NCBI RefSeq assembly: GCF_036785885.1
Contig: NC_092324.1
Location: 33,469,001-33,533,000, forward strand
Direction: 5' to 3'
DNA from: Coffea arabica
Lineage: Eukaryota > Streptophyta > Magnoliopsida > Gentianales > Rubiaceae
DNA length: 64,000 bases
Shown here: positions 1-11,670 of the stretch, one piece after another
Position numbering within the stretch: position 1 is the first letter of the stretch
How the letters are laid out: each line of letters opens with the position of its first letter
The notes under the pieces: generated by a model
Database searches by the model: none
Seen by the model: only the letters and a program-made list of their open reading frames with translations
What the model was told of the DNA's origin: nothing
Program-made: the position numbers and the translations under genes

Positions 1-1070
1 ATCTCTTTTAGTGGCTTTCTACTTCCCATCTGTTTGACAATTCTTTTTCGACTTTTGTTTTTCTTGCAATACCACTATTTCGGTGCCCAAATTTAAGTCA
101 AAATTTAAGTTTGGATTGGCTAACAAGATATTTTTATTTATAAATCTTGATGTAACAGTTATTTTTCTCCGTAAAATGTATTCAGGATATGTTATATTTA
201 TTGATAAATTACTATATAAGTTTGACATATCTTCCATCAATTTTCAAGAGAATTGAGTGTATACCATACCTAGACTAACAATTTCTTATTAGTGACAGAA
301 AATGGTCCATCATACATTCATATCTCAGCTATGATTTTTGATCGACAAAACTCCTACTACTTCTCCAATGACTTCTTACTTGAGCATTGCAGCATCCAAC
401 CATCAGGGTGACTGTCTCTGCCGTTTCAGAGCTTAGTAGTACATTTTAGTTTTGTTTCCTACATCTAAGCATACTCAGATGTAAAGAAATGAAAGCAATG
501 AAAAACTTTTTTCTTTCATTAATAAGAAAATTGTAGTACAAGATAGGATACTACACACTATTCTCTTTTTTCTTAACTGTACATGAGAGATCTATTTTAA
601 GACAAATTGGCTATTTCATTGGTCCAATGCCTTTTTTCATAAGCAGTCTCCCTATTTATAAAGGCTGTGAACTTTAAGTGATATTTTCCAGAGACTTTAA
701 CTTGCTTGAATTCCACGGACTTTAACAAAATATTTTAGATTCTGGGAGTGTATTCTAATGTCAATGCTTACGTTTTATTCCATACTTTGACTGTTTGATA
801 AGATCTCCTTGTTTTTTTTCTCCTTAGTGCAAATCAGACATGTATTGTTTTTATATTGTCTCATCCTGCATAGAGTCTTGATAGTTTTATTGTTTGACTT
901 GATTTGACAGTTGTCAAGTAAACATATTTTTCAATTTAAAAAATTCATTGCTACTCTAGGGTTTTTCTTGCATTGTTGATCGTTATTGAAGAAAATGCTC
1001 CATTTCCTTCATATGTCTGAAAACCTTGCTTGGATGTATTTTCAAAAAGAGAAAAGTAATTCTTCTCAAA
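1..1070 (-). mobile_element. Endogenous pararetrovirus remnant: inverted promoter/leader segment
   Basis: The minus strand of this stretch is a diverged copy of about 17770-20126 on the plus strand, lacking the MITE found there. Matching blocks include the minus-strand TATA-like sequence near 652-660 (TATA at 18811 in the other copy), the region after it and the short reading frame at 19-240. The segment therefore looks like the pregenomic promoter and leader of a caulimovirid-like element, joined head to head with the plus-strand movement-protein block that begins near 1090. Inverted joins of this kind are common in integrated pararetrovirus copies. The breakpoint near 1070 is approximate because similarity fades gradually. 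I see no long open frame here, so it is a dead remnant. Confidence 0.65.
19..240 (-). pseudogene. N-terminal fragment of a viral-like reading frame (inverted copy)
   Basis: A 73-codon frame that starts with ATG and is clearly related to the start of the frame at 19981-20126 on the other strand. Both share an Asn/Leu/Ile-rich beginning, and similarity stops after about 50 residues. In the pararetrovirus relic it follows the promoter/leader, so it is probably the beginning of the first viral frame, cut off at the window edge or by decay. I cannot assign a function to the fragment. It is much too short to be a functional protein. Confidence 0.4.
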
Positions 1071-1850
1071 TAATAGATATTCATTCGAAAAAAAGTTAGG
1101 TGAATATAGTGAGACGGCACTTATAAATAGAAAAATATTAGCAAAAATTCAAAAAAGTAATTTTTCAATAAACTCTTATAGTGGATTCAATGTCCCTACA
1201 TTAAAAAAGATAAAATTTTATCTAAAAAGTTACCATATGTTTTATGAAATAAGTCTCAAAGAAAAAAATGCTAGAATAGAGCCTTACTAAAAAGATATTT
1301 ATAATAAATTAATGAAAATACCAAAAAAATAAGAGAATTTATAGGATGGATTCATATAAGTTCTATTCAAATGATTATTAGGTCCATATTTAAAGAATGA
1401 CTAAATAGTCCTATAGATGTTGCTATAGTTGATAATAGGATAGAGAGTAGGGAAGAAGTTACACTAGGTACTTTTAGAGAAATTTTAAATATCAAAACAA
1501 ATTTTTAATATATATCTAAAAATTTCTTATAATATACAAGATAAAAATTTTAATAAAAAATTTCCTTAATACAATATTTTAAAAATGATTTATTTTTAAT
1601 GAAAATAGAACATATTCTATTATATATATAATTTCTTATGCCTCATCAAATACTCATTATACTGAGAATTTTTCAAATATTGAATTCATAGATCTACCTA
1701 AATTATTCTCCAAAGTAGGAAGAATATATCCTCTAGAAATTACTAATATCGAATTAGATGAGATATTCAATTTAGATATAAGCCAAAAATCTCTACTAGA
1801 TAAATCTAATACATTTTTACTAAACTTATCCTATACAGAAAATATGGTGA
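1071..1850 (+). pseudogene. Decayed caulimovirid movement-protein region
   Basis: Plus-strand translation, broken by many stops and frameshifts, shows the conserved core of the 30K-type movement protein of Caulimoviridae: an Asp-Asn-Arg block followed by the Leu-Gly-Thr-Phe and downstream beta-strand pattern, at about 1415-1600. In living viruses this protein forms tubules at plasmodesmata and allows cell-to-cell spread. The presence of a movement protein is what separates this element from an ordinary LTR retrotransposon. It lies directly upstream of the protease and RT remnants, the usual pararetrovirus order. No intact frame remains. The genus is not resolvable by eye. Confidence 0.6.
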
Positions 1851-1899
1851 AAAGTAGTTCTCATCGTTTTTCAAATATGAATACAAGCTGAAAGATAAT

Positions 1900-3386
1900 A
1901 AGTTATAAAAGAGAATCTAAATATTGGGATGGGAAAAATATGAAAATCTATAATATTTTAATAGATATAGGTGCTAATGGAAATTATATATCTCATATAT
2001 TGGTTGAGCACTTACTTATTTATCAATTACAAGATCCTTATCAATATACTACTTTTAATGGAGAAACCCATGAAATAAGAGAGGCTGTAGAAATAGAAAT
2101 AGAATTAGCTGGTAATCAAATTCCTATTTGACTTCTAGTTGAAAATGAAGGATTCAATGAGACTCTTGAAATAATATTAGGAACTAATTTCTTATAAACA
2201 GTATCTCCTTATTCTATAAACACTAATGGTATTCTTCTTACATATAATGATAAAAAGATATATATCGAACGAAAATGACAAGTCAATGTAATCTTTATAT
2301 ACCTATTTGAATAACTTATGAAGATTATAAAGCTAAATATTTTGTAGCCTATATTGATAAAGGGTTAGTAACATATTTATGTAAACCCACGTGTTTTCCA
2401 CCACAATATCATGAAAATTTGTCTGATGGAATAGGTATCTATATCTCTAATAACCCTATTACTTTAAATTCTGGAATAACTAAGCCATAAATATTATTTG
2501 GTTTGTTTCTTATTAGATGTCCTCCATTTTACTTTTTGATACAGGACTCAATATACTCTTATAAAATAATTTTCTTCAATTATTTCATGAAACTTTATTC
2601 GATACTTTACAATCTCAAATACATTTTAAAACTCCTTGTGGCCACTAAATTGTAATTTCACGCCTTAAACATGCTTATGCTCGCAAAATTCCTATTACCT
2701 TTCATCCTCACACGGGTCAGCATGATGATATTGAATATACAAAATATCCAAAAATTCCTAAAGGAAGTTCTATGTTAAAATTTGAAAGACAATTATATTT
2801 AAAACAACTACAATTAAAAAACATGTCCACTTCTCTAGAAGATATAAAAGAAAAATTACGATTATGATACATAGAGAATCCACTTAAATTTTGGGATAGA
2901 AACCAAGATTATGCTGAAATAAAACTTAAAAATGAAAATAAAATTAAACCTATGAGGTATAATCCAATTGATCAAGATGAATTCAAAAAACAAATGAAAC
3001 AACTATTAGAGATAACTTTAATAAGAGAAAGTAATTCTCCCCACTCTTCACCCGCATTTATGGTAAGAAATCATATGTTGAAATAGTAAGAAATAAATCT
3101 AGAATAGTTGTTAACTATAGGCAGCTAAATAATGATACCATATTTGATGAATATTTTTTACCATGTAAAAAAAACTCTCATAAATATAAGTAAAAGAAAG
3201 AAATATATTCTAAAGTTGATTGTAAAAGTGATTTTTGGCAAATAAAAATAGATCATGATAATATTAAATATACAGCTTTTAGTACTCCTCAAGGAAAATA
3301 TGAATAGTTAGTTATGCCATTTGGATTAAAGAATGCCCACCAAATATAACAATGAAAATTGGATGAAATCTTTAAGAATTATTCTT
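1900..3386 (+). pseudogene. Decayed pararetrovirus protease and first part of reverse transcriptase
   Basis: At 1940-2130 a short open frame carries an aspartic-protease signature (Asp-Ile-Gly-Ala, where the family usually has Asp-Thr-Gly-Ala). After a linker that includes Cys/His-containing sequence near 2380-2420, the RT palm begins at about 2870 with the expected Pro-rich entry. It continues through the block around 3095-3130 and the Pro-x-Gly-Leu-Lys-Asn-Ala block near 3320-3345, just before a retrotransposon interrupts it at 3387. The rest of RT resumes at 16112. Several in-frame stops and frameshifts show it is inactive. This is a caulimovirid-type polymerase rather than a gypsy one, judging by gene order with the upstream movement protein. 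Confidence 0.7.
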
Positions 3387-6300
3387 TGTGACGCCCCCAC
3401 TTCTCCCTAAGGCGAACCAAAGGGTATCCGCGAGACGCCTGCCTAGCTCTCGCCAGGACTCAAGCAAATCCATTCAAGCTTATTATCGAACTACACAACA
3501 CACGTAAATAACTTAAATACAGTAAATGCAGAAGCGTTCAAGCTTAACAATATTCATTCATAATCCAACCCGTACGTCGGGGGTTCAAAGTACATCATGA
3601 ATCCCAAAAGTTATATCATCGCCCAAAGAGTTACATTTCAAATCCAAAAGTACAACCTAAAACCAAATCATAGCCAAAAGTAATGGAAATCCTAAACAAA
3701 AGCCCATCAGGAAGGTTTTCGAGTACACCTCCGAGTTCCACCCTGTTAAGGAAAACAAATCTACGGGGTGAGTAAAACGGTCGTGAGGCCAAGGACACAC
3801 ATGCAAGCACGTAGTTCAAGTAACAATCCCAATTACAAACCAAGCAATAATATATTTCAATAATTAACAATTTATCGGAAAGTAAACGAAAACAATTCAA
3901 GGATATAGGAGCTCTCAGGAGCTATATTCCACTTGCACGATCAAAAACCTCCACGAATTGACACTCCGTCAATCGGGTAGGTTTTGTCCGTAGAACTTCT
4001 CTTAACCTGTCCCCTTTCACCTTACATACCCCTGTATCGAGCCCGCCTGTCATTTGTTTGTGGCGATACTACTCGAGTATGCCGAGTAAAATCTCTCATT
4101 AGGTCAAGCTTATATATCTCATGGCTCGCCAAGGTTCTCGACCAAACCCATGCCGGCTCGAGTCCAAGGTCGGCCAATGAGATGTGGGCGTCCCCATGTG
4201 CAATTGTGTGTCGAGGAGATTCACTCCAACGACGTATGCAGCCATAGCATACCATATCATGTATCAAGCATTGATATGTACAAGCAATCTATGTATCCAA
4301 GCAATCGATATATTCAAGCAAGTTGAGCATGAGTTAAATCATTTCGAATGAGATCGAATGAGAACGAGTGCGATAAAGTACACACTCGACTCTATTTTCC
4401 AAAATCTCAGATACCAATAACAAGTAATCACGTATCCAATTCACAGGAGTTCAAGTAACACACACTTGACACTCACCAAGTTACGCAAGCAAGCAGGTTG
4501 GATTGAGTGTTCAAACTTCCACGGTAGGGTCCTCTTGGAGGTCATCGTGCGTGCCTGAACATCGAATAGAAGACCATTACTATAGGTCCCTAGGAGACGA
4601 GGAGATCGAACACAAATGTGGTCTAGAAATATTTTGGAAATTTCGTTTGAGTTTTTCTTTGAAGTTGGATTCGTAAAAAGGTACGAGACTCGAGTAATAT
4701 CAGATTATTATTCCTGAAATCATTGGATGGAAACGAGTACGCGCGAATAAATCTCAAAACGAACGACCGAAGTTGAAAGTGGACTGGCCACATCACAATC
4801 CGGTCGGAATCTGGTCGGATATCCGGCCGGATTGGAGGCAATAGCCATCCTCATTTTTTCAAATCCCAACTACAATCCGGCCGCCTATCCGGCCAGAAAC
4901 TGTCCGGATTCAAGGCCGGATTCTAGAAAAATGCTTCCCGCGCGGATTTCTTTTGAAATTCCAGAATTCTCGATTTTTGGTAAAATTTTTGAAAAATCAT
5001 AACTTCTTTTCTACTAGTCAAAAATTGATAAACTTGGTACCGTTGGAATCGTCTTTGAAAGTAATAAAAGTTCTTAGAAGACACCATTCCATGAATCTAA
5101 ATGGAAGATATTCAAAAATGAGCTTAAAGTTGCTGTTCCGGATCACCCAGGATTGAGCCGGGGTTGGTTTTTCGTTAACTTTAGAAATTCGGCAGAATTC
5201 ACTCGTTGCAAACCAGCCCTTGAAATTTATAACACAATTAGAGATGCAAGTAAGGTTTAGGATAGAATAAGTGGATCGAGAATCGGAGTTTCGAGAACCA
5301 AGATATGATAGCTCAAAGTTGGGAAAAATTCAAGACTGTTGAACAATTTCCAGATTTGGGTTTCCGACTTTGGACCTTTAGTTAAGTGTCGAAACGGACT
5401 TGGATTGGTACCAAATTTTGCAGTATAGTACTCCTATATGAATGGTATTTCTCTATCAAATTTTGTGGAAAAATACCTTCGGGAAGGTGGTTAACCAATC
5501 AACCAAAGTTTTGAAATTACTAAGGCAAAACTGCCTTTAGCTCCCATTCTCTCCGTTTCCAAACATTCGGCTAAGGAAAACCTCTAAACATGGTTCATTT
5601 GTGCAAGAAAAGTCTAAGAAACATTCATGGTACATTTGGTAGGTGTTTAGCACCAAGAAATTCATTTAGTAAGACCACAACAAGTCTCACATCAAATCTG
5701 TCTAAATCCAAGGTTTTCAAGAACAAGGCAGTCACCGTATTTTGATCATAACTCACTCAATTTAACTTGGATTTGAGCATGGTTGATAGTGTTAGAAACT
5801 AGATTCATAGGGATATAATGTCACAGAAGAAATTGTTTTAAGATTCAGCATGCAACTGGCTCGAAATTAAGCCTAAAGTTGCAGCATCATCAAATCGTTC
5901 CAACGGAACAGAGAAACAGAACAGCTGAATTCAGAAGAGTGGTTCTGCTCACACACATGGAACCAGAATGTGAATTTTACACCGTTGGAAAGGTGTGGAT
6001 GTCTAGTTTCAAATTCCACCAACGGCATTTGATTTCGACATCGGAGGACAAAGTTAGGGCCGAAATACGAACACTGGTTTGGTCATTACGAAAACAGTTT
6101 CCAGATTACTAGCTTTGGAAAATAAATTCATTTGACCAACCAAAACTCAATATTTTTCAATGAAAATTTTTATACAACTACTACAACATGTAAACAACCC
6201 AATCAAGCCATTAAATCCTCAAATTTCTGCATTAAAGTGGCCGAACAAAACAGGGGCAAAATGGTCAGATTTGGCCTTTGCACCCGTCATGAGTTTCCAT

Positions 6301-7647
6301 CAATTTTCCACCAATAATCCACTAGTTTAAGCACTAATCTAACATTATAGACATCATCAAGCATGAAATCAGCCATCAACACAGAGGTGGGAGTTCATAG
6401 AGCCCACCATCAAAATTTTCCAACAATACTAGCTACCCATGTGAAGATTCAAGCTCATATGTATAATTTAACCTCCATAGGACAAGTTTAAGGTATTGGA
6501 TCATTACCTACTTTGATGGTTGGTCAAGTCAGAATTTTTGGCCCTTTGAAGCCTGAAGAAAACCGTGGAGAGCTCCTTTCTTTTGCAGCTAGATGGACTT
6601 CCCAAGTGTTGAGTTAAGTGTAGTTAAATTTTGGTTGAATTTGGTGTAGGTTTGAGCAAGATTTGGAGGTGAAATTTGCAAAATTTGCAGGTGTTTTGCT
6701 TCAGCTGTTGCTCGGCCAGAATGAGAGGAAAAGAGGGATGTTTTGATCTGATTTCTTTGCGTACAAATAAAGTTTGACATCTAATATTTTAAGGGCACAA
6801 AAATCAACCGCAAAAGGTGCGTATACGCGCGCGTTTTGTGCTCGATTCCTCTTAAGTTTGTTGCACTAGTGCACTAAACCTCTAGGGCACTTACATTCAT
6901 ATAAATATTATTCATTTTTAATTGTCCCAAAATAATGGTCCAAAGTCCCTCAATTAAGCGCGCACGTGAAAACACGTATTTCCAATTTAGGCGCAATAAA
7001 ATGAAACCTTCGAGAAATTCTTATAACGATCGTACCACTAACTATCACTTGAGTATTTAAACCTAAATTTACCTATTTTAGGACCATTGTATATGTCTCA
7101 AATTTTCGAGCTTATTGTATTGCCAATTGGCTAAAGTGTTTGGACACGTTCACCTTTTCACTAAACAAGCTTATAAGAAAATAATTTTTGAAACGAGACA
7201 CTTTAAAAATATAACGAAACTATAAAACCATGTACTTAGGTATAATAAGGTTAGAAAATATTATTCGTGGCAAAAATCCAAATAAATAATTAATTGAGCC
7301 AAAATTAGGGGTTTTAAAAATAATAATTTTACGAGTATTCACGTGAATTGAGTATTAATTCCTCAATTAACCTTTCTTAATCTATTATTGATCGTTCTTA
7401 ATTCTCCAATATTAATACACTCCCAATTCAAGTATAGCCTAGAAAAACGTGCACCCGTCGTTCCGAACTAAACAAATTTTCGAAAAGCAAATTTTTCTAC
7501 AAAACGGTTTTAAAATATAAAGAGGCATCGTTCCATATAAATGGATTTAAAATGGTCGAAATAAATAATTTGAAAAAATTGAGTGAATAATCATTTAAAT
7601 ATTCCAGTAATATTCTATAAAAATAAGAAAATTTTCGGGTTCTCACA
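3387..7647 (-). repeat. 3' LTR of the chromovirus (4261 bp)
   Basis: Near-identical to 11671-16106 along its whole length. On the minus strand it starts TGTGAGAACCCG and ends GGGGGCGTCACA. It contains no convincing gene: the several open frames of 60-100 codons fall on both strands, and some differ between the two LTR copies. It contains the uninterrupted form of the site that carries a SINE in the other LTR (near 7045-7060). Confidence 0.93.
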
Positions 7648-7660
7648 TCCTCCTCTCCTT
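7648..7660 (-). other. Polypurine tract of the chromovirus
   Basis: On the minus strand this reads AAGGAGAGGAGGA directly before the LTR start TGTGAGAACC. This is the expected plus-strand priming site and fixes the orientation of the element. It sits just after the typical end of chromovirus pol, where the minus strand reads TTTCGAGGACGAAATTCC. Confidence 0.85.
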
Positions 7661-8630
7661 GAAAGGAATTTCGTCCTCGAAATTCATACTTAGAACAATA
7701 TCATTCCCTTCATGGTTAAGCCTATCAGATCAATCATTGACTTACATTTTCCAACTCACTCCAAATCATGAGTTGATTACTTTCTTCCGGGAGATTTTAA
7801 CTTTCAGAAGGCATATACAATCACCTCATCATATATTATTAATATACATTCTAAACCATCCTTTGAATCATCTGTATAAATCACAAAATCACCTCATCCG
7901 CTCTGTAAAGCCAACACAAGTGCACTGGTTAAACGATTTTCACCTTCAAATTCTTCATCACATTTAGATTCTCAAATAATTTGCCAAGTCTCGTATCCTT
8001 AGAAGTCCCTGATCAAACCAAGGTAATATTCGACTACCTCTAAGAACTCCAAATTTCGGTAGGATTTTCTAGCCATTTCCTCTTAACAGCTTCCACTTAA
8101 GCTGAGTTAACAACAATTTCTTCCTTAGATATTATATAACTTAGAAAGGTTATTTCTTCCCATCAAACTCACATTTATTGGACTTAACAAAAGTTAGCGT
8201 TCTCTCGGGATTTGTAAAACTACCATCAGATATTATTATTATTTTTTTTCATAATCTTCTCAAACTTTAGGGTATATCAATACATCATCAATAAATGCCA
8301 TCACAGATTAATCCTATTACGATTTAAAACCTTGATGCATTAATGCAATAATTGCTGCTAATACATTAGTCAACCCAATTGGCATAACTGAAAATTCAAG
8401 CATCCCCATCTTGAATTGGAAGTGGTTAAGCACATCAGTTTCTAAGATTCCCGGTTGGTAGTAACTCTACTTTAAATCCCTTATTTGCTGCTCTTAACCC
8501 TTAATTATAATTCTCGTTTATGTGAGGCTATGGAGTATTTGTTCTTAATAGTCTCATCGTTCAAATCTCAATAATCTATGTATATATAGTCTCAAACGTC
8601 CATTCCAAATATAACATCTGGTCCTTAATC
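7661..8630 (-). pseudogene. Relic of chromovirus pol: protease end, RT core, pol 3' end
   Basis: Read on the minus strand, about 8625-8590 shows the Asp-Val-Ile-x-Gly-Met-Asp signature of gypsy protease. About 8400-8340 shows the RT Phe-x-Val-Met-Pro-x-Gly-Leu-Thr-Asn block, 8310-8270 shows the catalytic Phe-Ile-Asp-Asp-Val-Leu motif, and about 8040-7990 shows the Phe-Leu-x4-Tyr-Tyr thumb motif. Many stops and frameshifts interrupt these. Only about 300 bp separate the RT thumb from the conserved pol end at 7661-7690, so RNase H and integrase have been deleted. The element could move only with help from a related autonomous copy. Confidence 0.7.
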
Positions 8631-11600
8631 GTTAGGCTCATTCAAGCCATCAAATATTTCCTTTCACTCACCCAAATCTCACAATTTTTAATATCTCAAG
8701 TTGGCGATCAAACATTGGATCCCATCTTCAACCCTAAGTTCTCGACCTTTTTTTTTTTTCTTCCCAGAATTCAGCCAATTTAGTTTGGAATTCCAACTCC
8801 TTGTAAAGAACTTCTATTTCTATACGCATCTCTTCCAAACTTTTCATTCATCCATTTTCTTAATCCTGACTGTTAGCCTATCAACAGCTCAAGCATCTAA
8901 ATAAGTAGCAAATCAGAATTTGAAACTCAACTATCCACAACCTGTAAATTCTCACGCATCTAAGTCATCCAGGTATATTTACTCTTCCCTCTCCTCGAAT
9001 GATACTTAAGAAAATCCACACACACGACTAAAGTAATACCTCTTGGTATAATGATATGTACTTCCATTCTAAAGTCTTACTCCCGTGTGTAGTGAAACCA
9101 TAAATTACACGCCATATGAAACAAGTTCCAAATCTTAACAAAAAAAACTGTTACGCACTAGCAGGACCAAAATCCTTTTCCTCAAAATTTTGTCTAAATC
9201 AAACCAATCATGACTTACAAGGTAAGGTCAAGACTTTTGATGTATTTTGAATGTATCTGTGGCAAAATGCGATTCAAAATTTTAAAAATTAGAGTTAAAG
9301 ATACAAATTTTCTTCACGATCCAAAACTAAATTTTCTTAGTAAGAGATTTCAAATAATGTTTAACCACAATCATCAATACATATTTAAAATCTCTCAAAT
9401 AGATTTAAGAATATTAATCATGCAACTTAATGCATGATTTTTAAAACATATACATAATAATCATAACATATACATGGAGGGTGTTCCAACACTTTTCCTC
9501 AAAATTTCGAGTTAAATCTATGTTCTAGTAAGGCGTATATTTTAGAAAATACCTTTAAGAAAGATAGGTAAACATGTAGGTTCATATTCGCATAACCTAT
9601 GATCCAATACCTTTACCACCCTTTTATCCAACCAAGAGTTAACTCTACTGGTACATAAAACCCGATCATTTCTAATCTCTGATTCATAACAAATAGGCAT
9701 TCATGTTCCTAAGAAAGATTCGAACTTGAACTCTATCTGATTTCGAGTCTCAAACGAGTTCAAAATGTGTATACATATATATATATATATATAAATTTTG
9801 TGAAAAGTAAAACAAGTGAATTTGGGTATAGTATTAGTCAAGTAAAATTGAAAGCGCTTTTGTTCAAGTAGAACAAATTGGTAATGAGTTCAAGTCATCT
9901 CACCGAACCCACGAAATACTTTTGAAGTTCAAACTTTCACAAAAGTTGAAATATGGCCACAGGACCAATCATAATATACGTATAAAGCAACTATTAAAAT
10001 TTCACACAGGAAAATCTCACTAAGTTCCCAACTAGGTTAATCCATTATACACTGGTAGATCTAATCTTTTGGTTTATTCTCGATTCATATTCAGTACTAG
10101 GATCTCATTAAATTATATAAGACTATCCATCAATTTTTCTCACGAGTACAGGGTTGTCTAAGCCCTCGATCACGACCCCTTTTTCCTATTCCTGCTACCA
10201 TACTTAATAGGAGTCTATAAGCGCAAGAAAAGGAATAATTAATCATAAAAGAACTTAATGCATATACAAGTTGCAAAAATATTTAGAATCAAGACATGAT
10301 TCTTTACATGCATCGAAGGTTATAGTACGAGTTAAGAAGTTACAAAACAAGCCCAATATGTCAAATATTGTATATAGGCAATTAAGGGTCACAAAATGCA
10401 GAAATCTATGCAAGCGGGATACAAAATGTCTCACGGCGTGCACCATCCTTCCTAAGTCCTTAATTAAATCAATGGGTCCGAATATCACTAATTCCAATCA
10501 GATCACATGCCTTTACGAAATTAGATCCAATCAAACCATAACACAAGCGGAAACCAAAGGTTATCCATTCAAAATTCAAAATCTTTAATAAGCAAGCCAC
10601 CAACCAGAGCACCATCATCTCCAAGAATAACTAGTCTTAGGGTTTTATAGTTAAAGCCTCAAGCTCCAAGTTCAAACCCAAGAAATAAGTATAACTTGCT
10701 AACTTACGTGTCAAATGGAAACCAAGTCAATTCACACTAACTGCGTGTTCTTGAATGCGGTTACTCTATATCTCAAAGTTCCCTCAATCCGTACACTTAA
10801 AGATAGGCTCACCCTTCTTGAAAATCAAGAATTTTAAAACATAAGAAGAGTATTTAAAGTAACAAAAATCTTATCAAGTTCAAGATTTTCATTATAAAAA
10901 TATAAGTTCGCCGTTCTTCCGAAAACTCAAGATATTTTTATTATTATTATTATTTATTTATTTTTTTGTAAAGCATAGACGAATTCAAGTGTGAGAATAC
11001 ACCAGTATACAATCAAGGGGGAAAATCTAGTTTAGAAAATTTTAACCTTATATCTACCCATCACATACAAAATTTCAACAACTCATCAGTTATTCACAAA
11101 TTTTAAACTGAAATTCAAGTAAAATTCACATATTTACCAAAATCGAAGAATTACACATACTTAAAGCATATATATATTATTTCCAAACATCGTTTGAAAA
11201 TAAAACTAGTACATCCTCATTTTTCTTTTAGAATTTCAAAGCATAGATTCTCTAGGAGGTAAATGAGCAGGAAAATGCATTTTATTCCTTTGAAACTCTT
11301 TCATCTGGGTTCACAATCATGATACATGAAGTTTGACCATCAAATCTCGGTCTCTTATCCTCTCTAGCCAGCACTAATAATTGCCTCACTTCTTTCCACA
11401 CTTACAAGTATAATAATAATTCAAATTCGTCTAATCTTTCACTACTAATCTCTATCCCATATTTTCCTTCAATATAACATCAGCTAATTCCTCAATTTTT
11501 ATTTCTACAAGTCCCAAGTAAGAAACTCTCAAGTAACCAATTTCTTTAACCCGTAGGATACAATAGATCCTCTAGTTCACATAATATTCAAATTAATCCC

Positions 11601-11655
11601 ACAGTCAGGCATCCTAAACTTTAAGCCTAGGATACACTACAAGATCTAAAGCCTA
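8631..11655 (-). other. Chromovirus internal region without recognisable genes
   Basis: About 3 kb between the primer-binding site and the protease relic, where gag should lie. I see no intact gag, no zinc knuckle and no long frame. The open frames of 60-105 codons at 8701, 9210 and 10271 do not look like any known protein. An (AT)n run lies at about 9774-9794 and AT-rich runs near 10935-10965. A highly decayed gag is possible near 11230-11400. Confidence 0.5.
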
Positions 11656-11668
11656 TGCCCTGATACCA
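11656..11668 (-). other. Primer-binding site, initiator tRNA-Met type
   Basis: On the minus strand this reads TGGTATCAGGGCA, two bases inside the LTR edge at 11671. It matches the usual plant retrotransposon PBS TGGTATCAGAGC apart from one base. It confirms the minus-strand orientation. Confidence 0.85.
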
Positions 11669-11670
11669 AC

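Noticed and set aside
3631..6317. Several 60-90 codon frames conserved in both giant LTRs (for example 3631-3900 and 11915-12184)
   Set aside because: They recur only because the LTRs are copies of each other. They lie on both strands, differ in length between copies and match no protein family.
8701..10588. Frames of 67-105 codons in the chromovirus interior
   Set aside because: They lie on the strand opposite to the element's genes or in scrambled positions, without gag or pol motifs.
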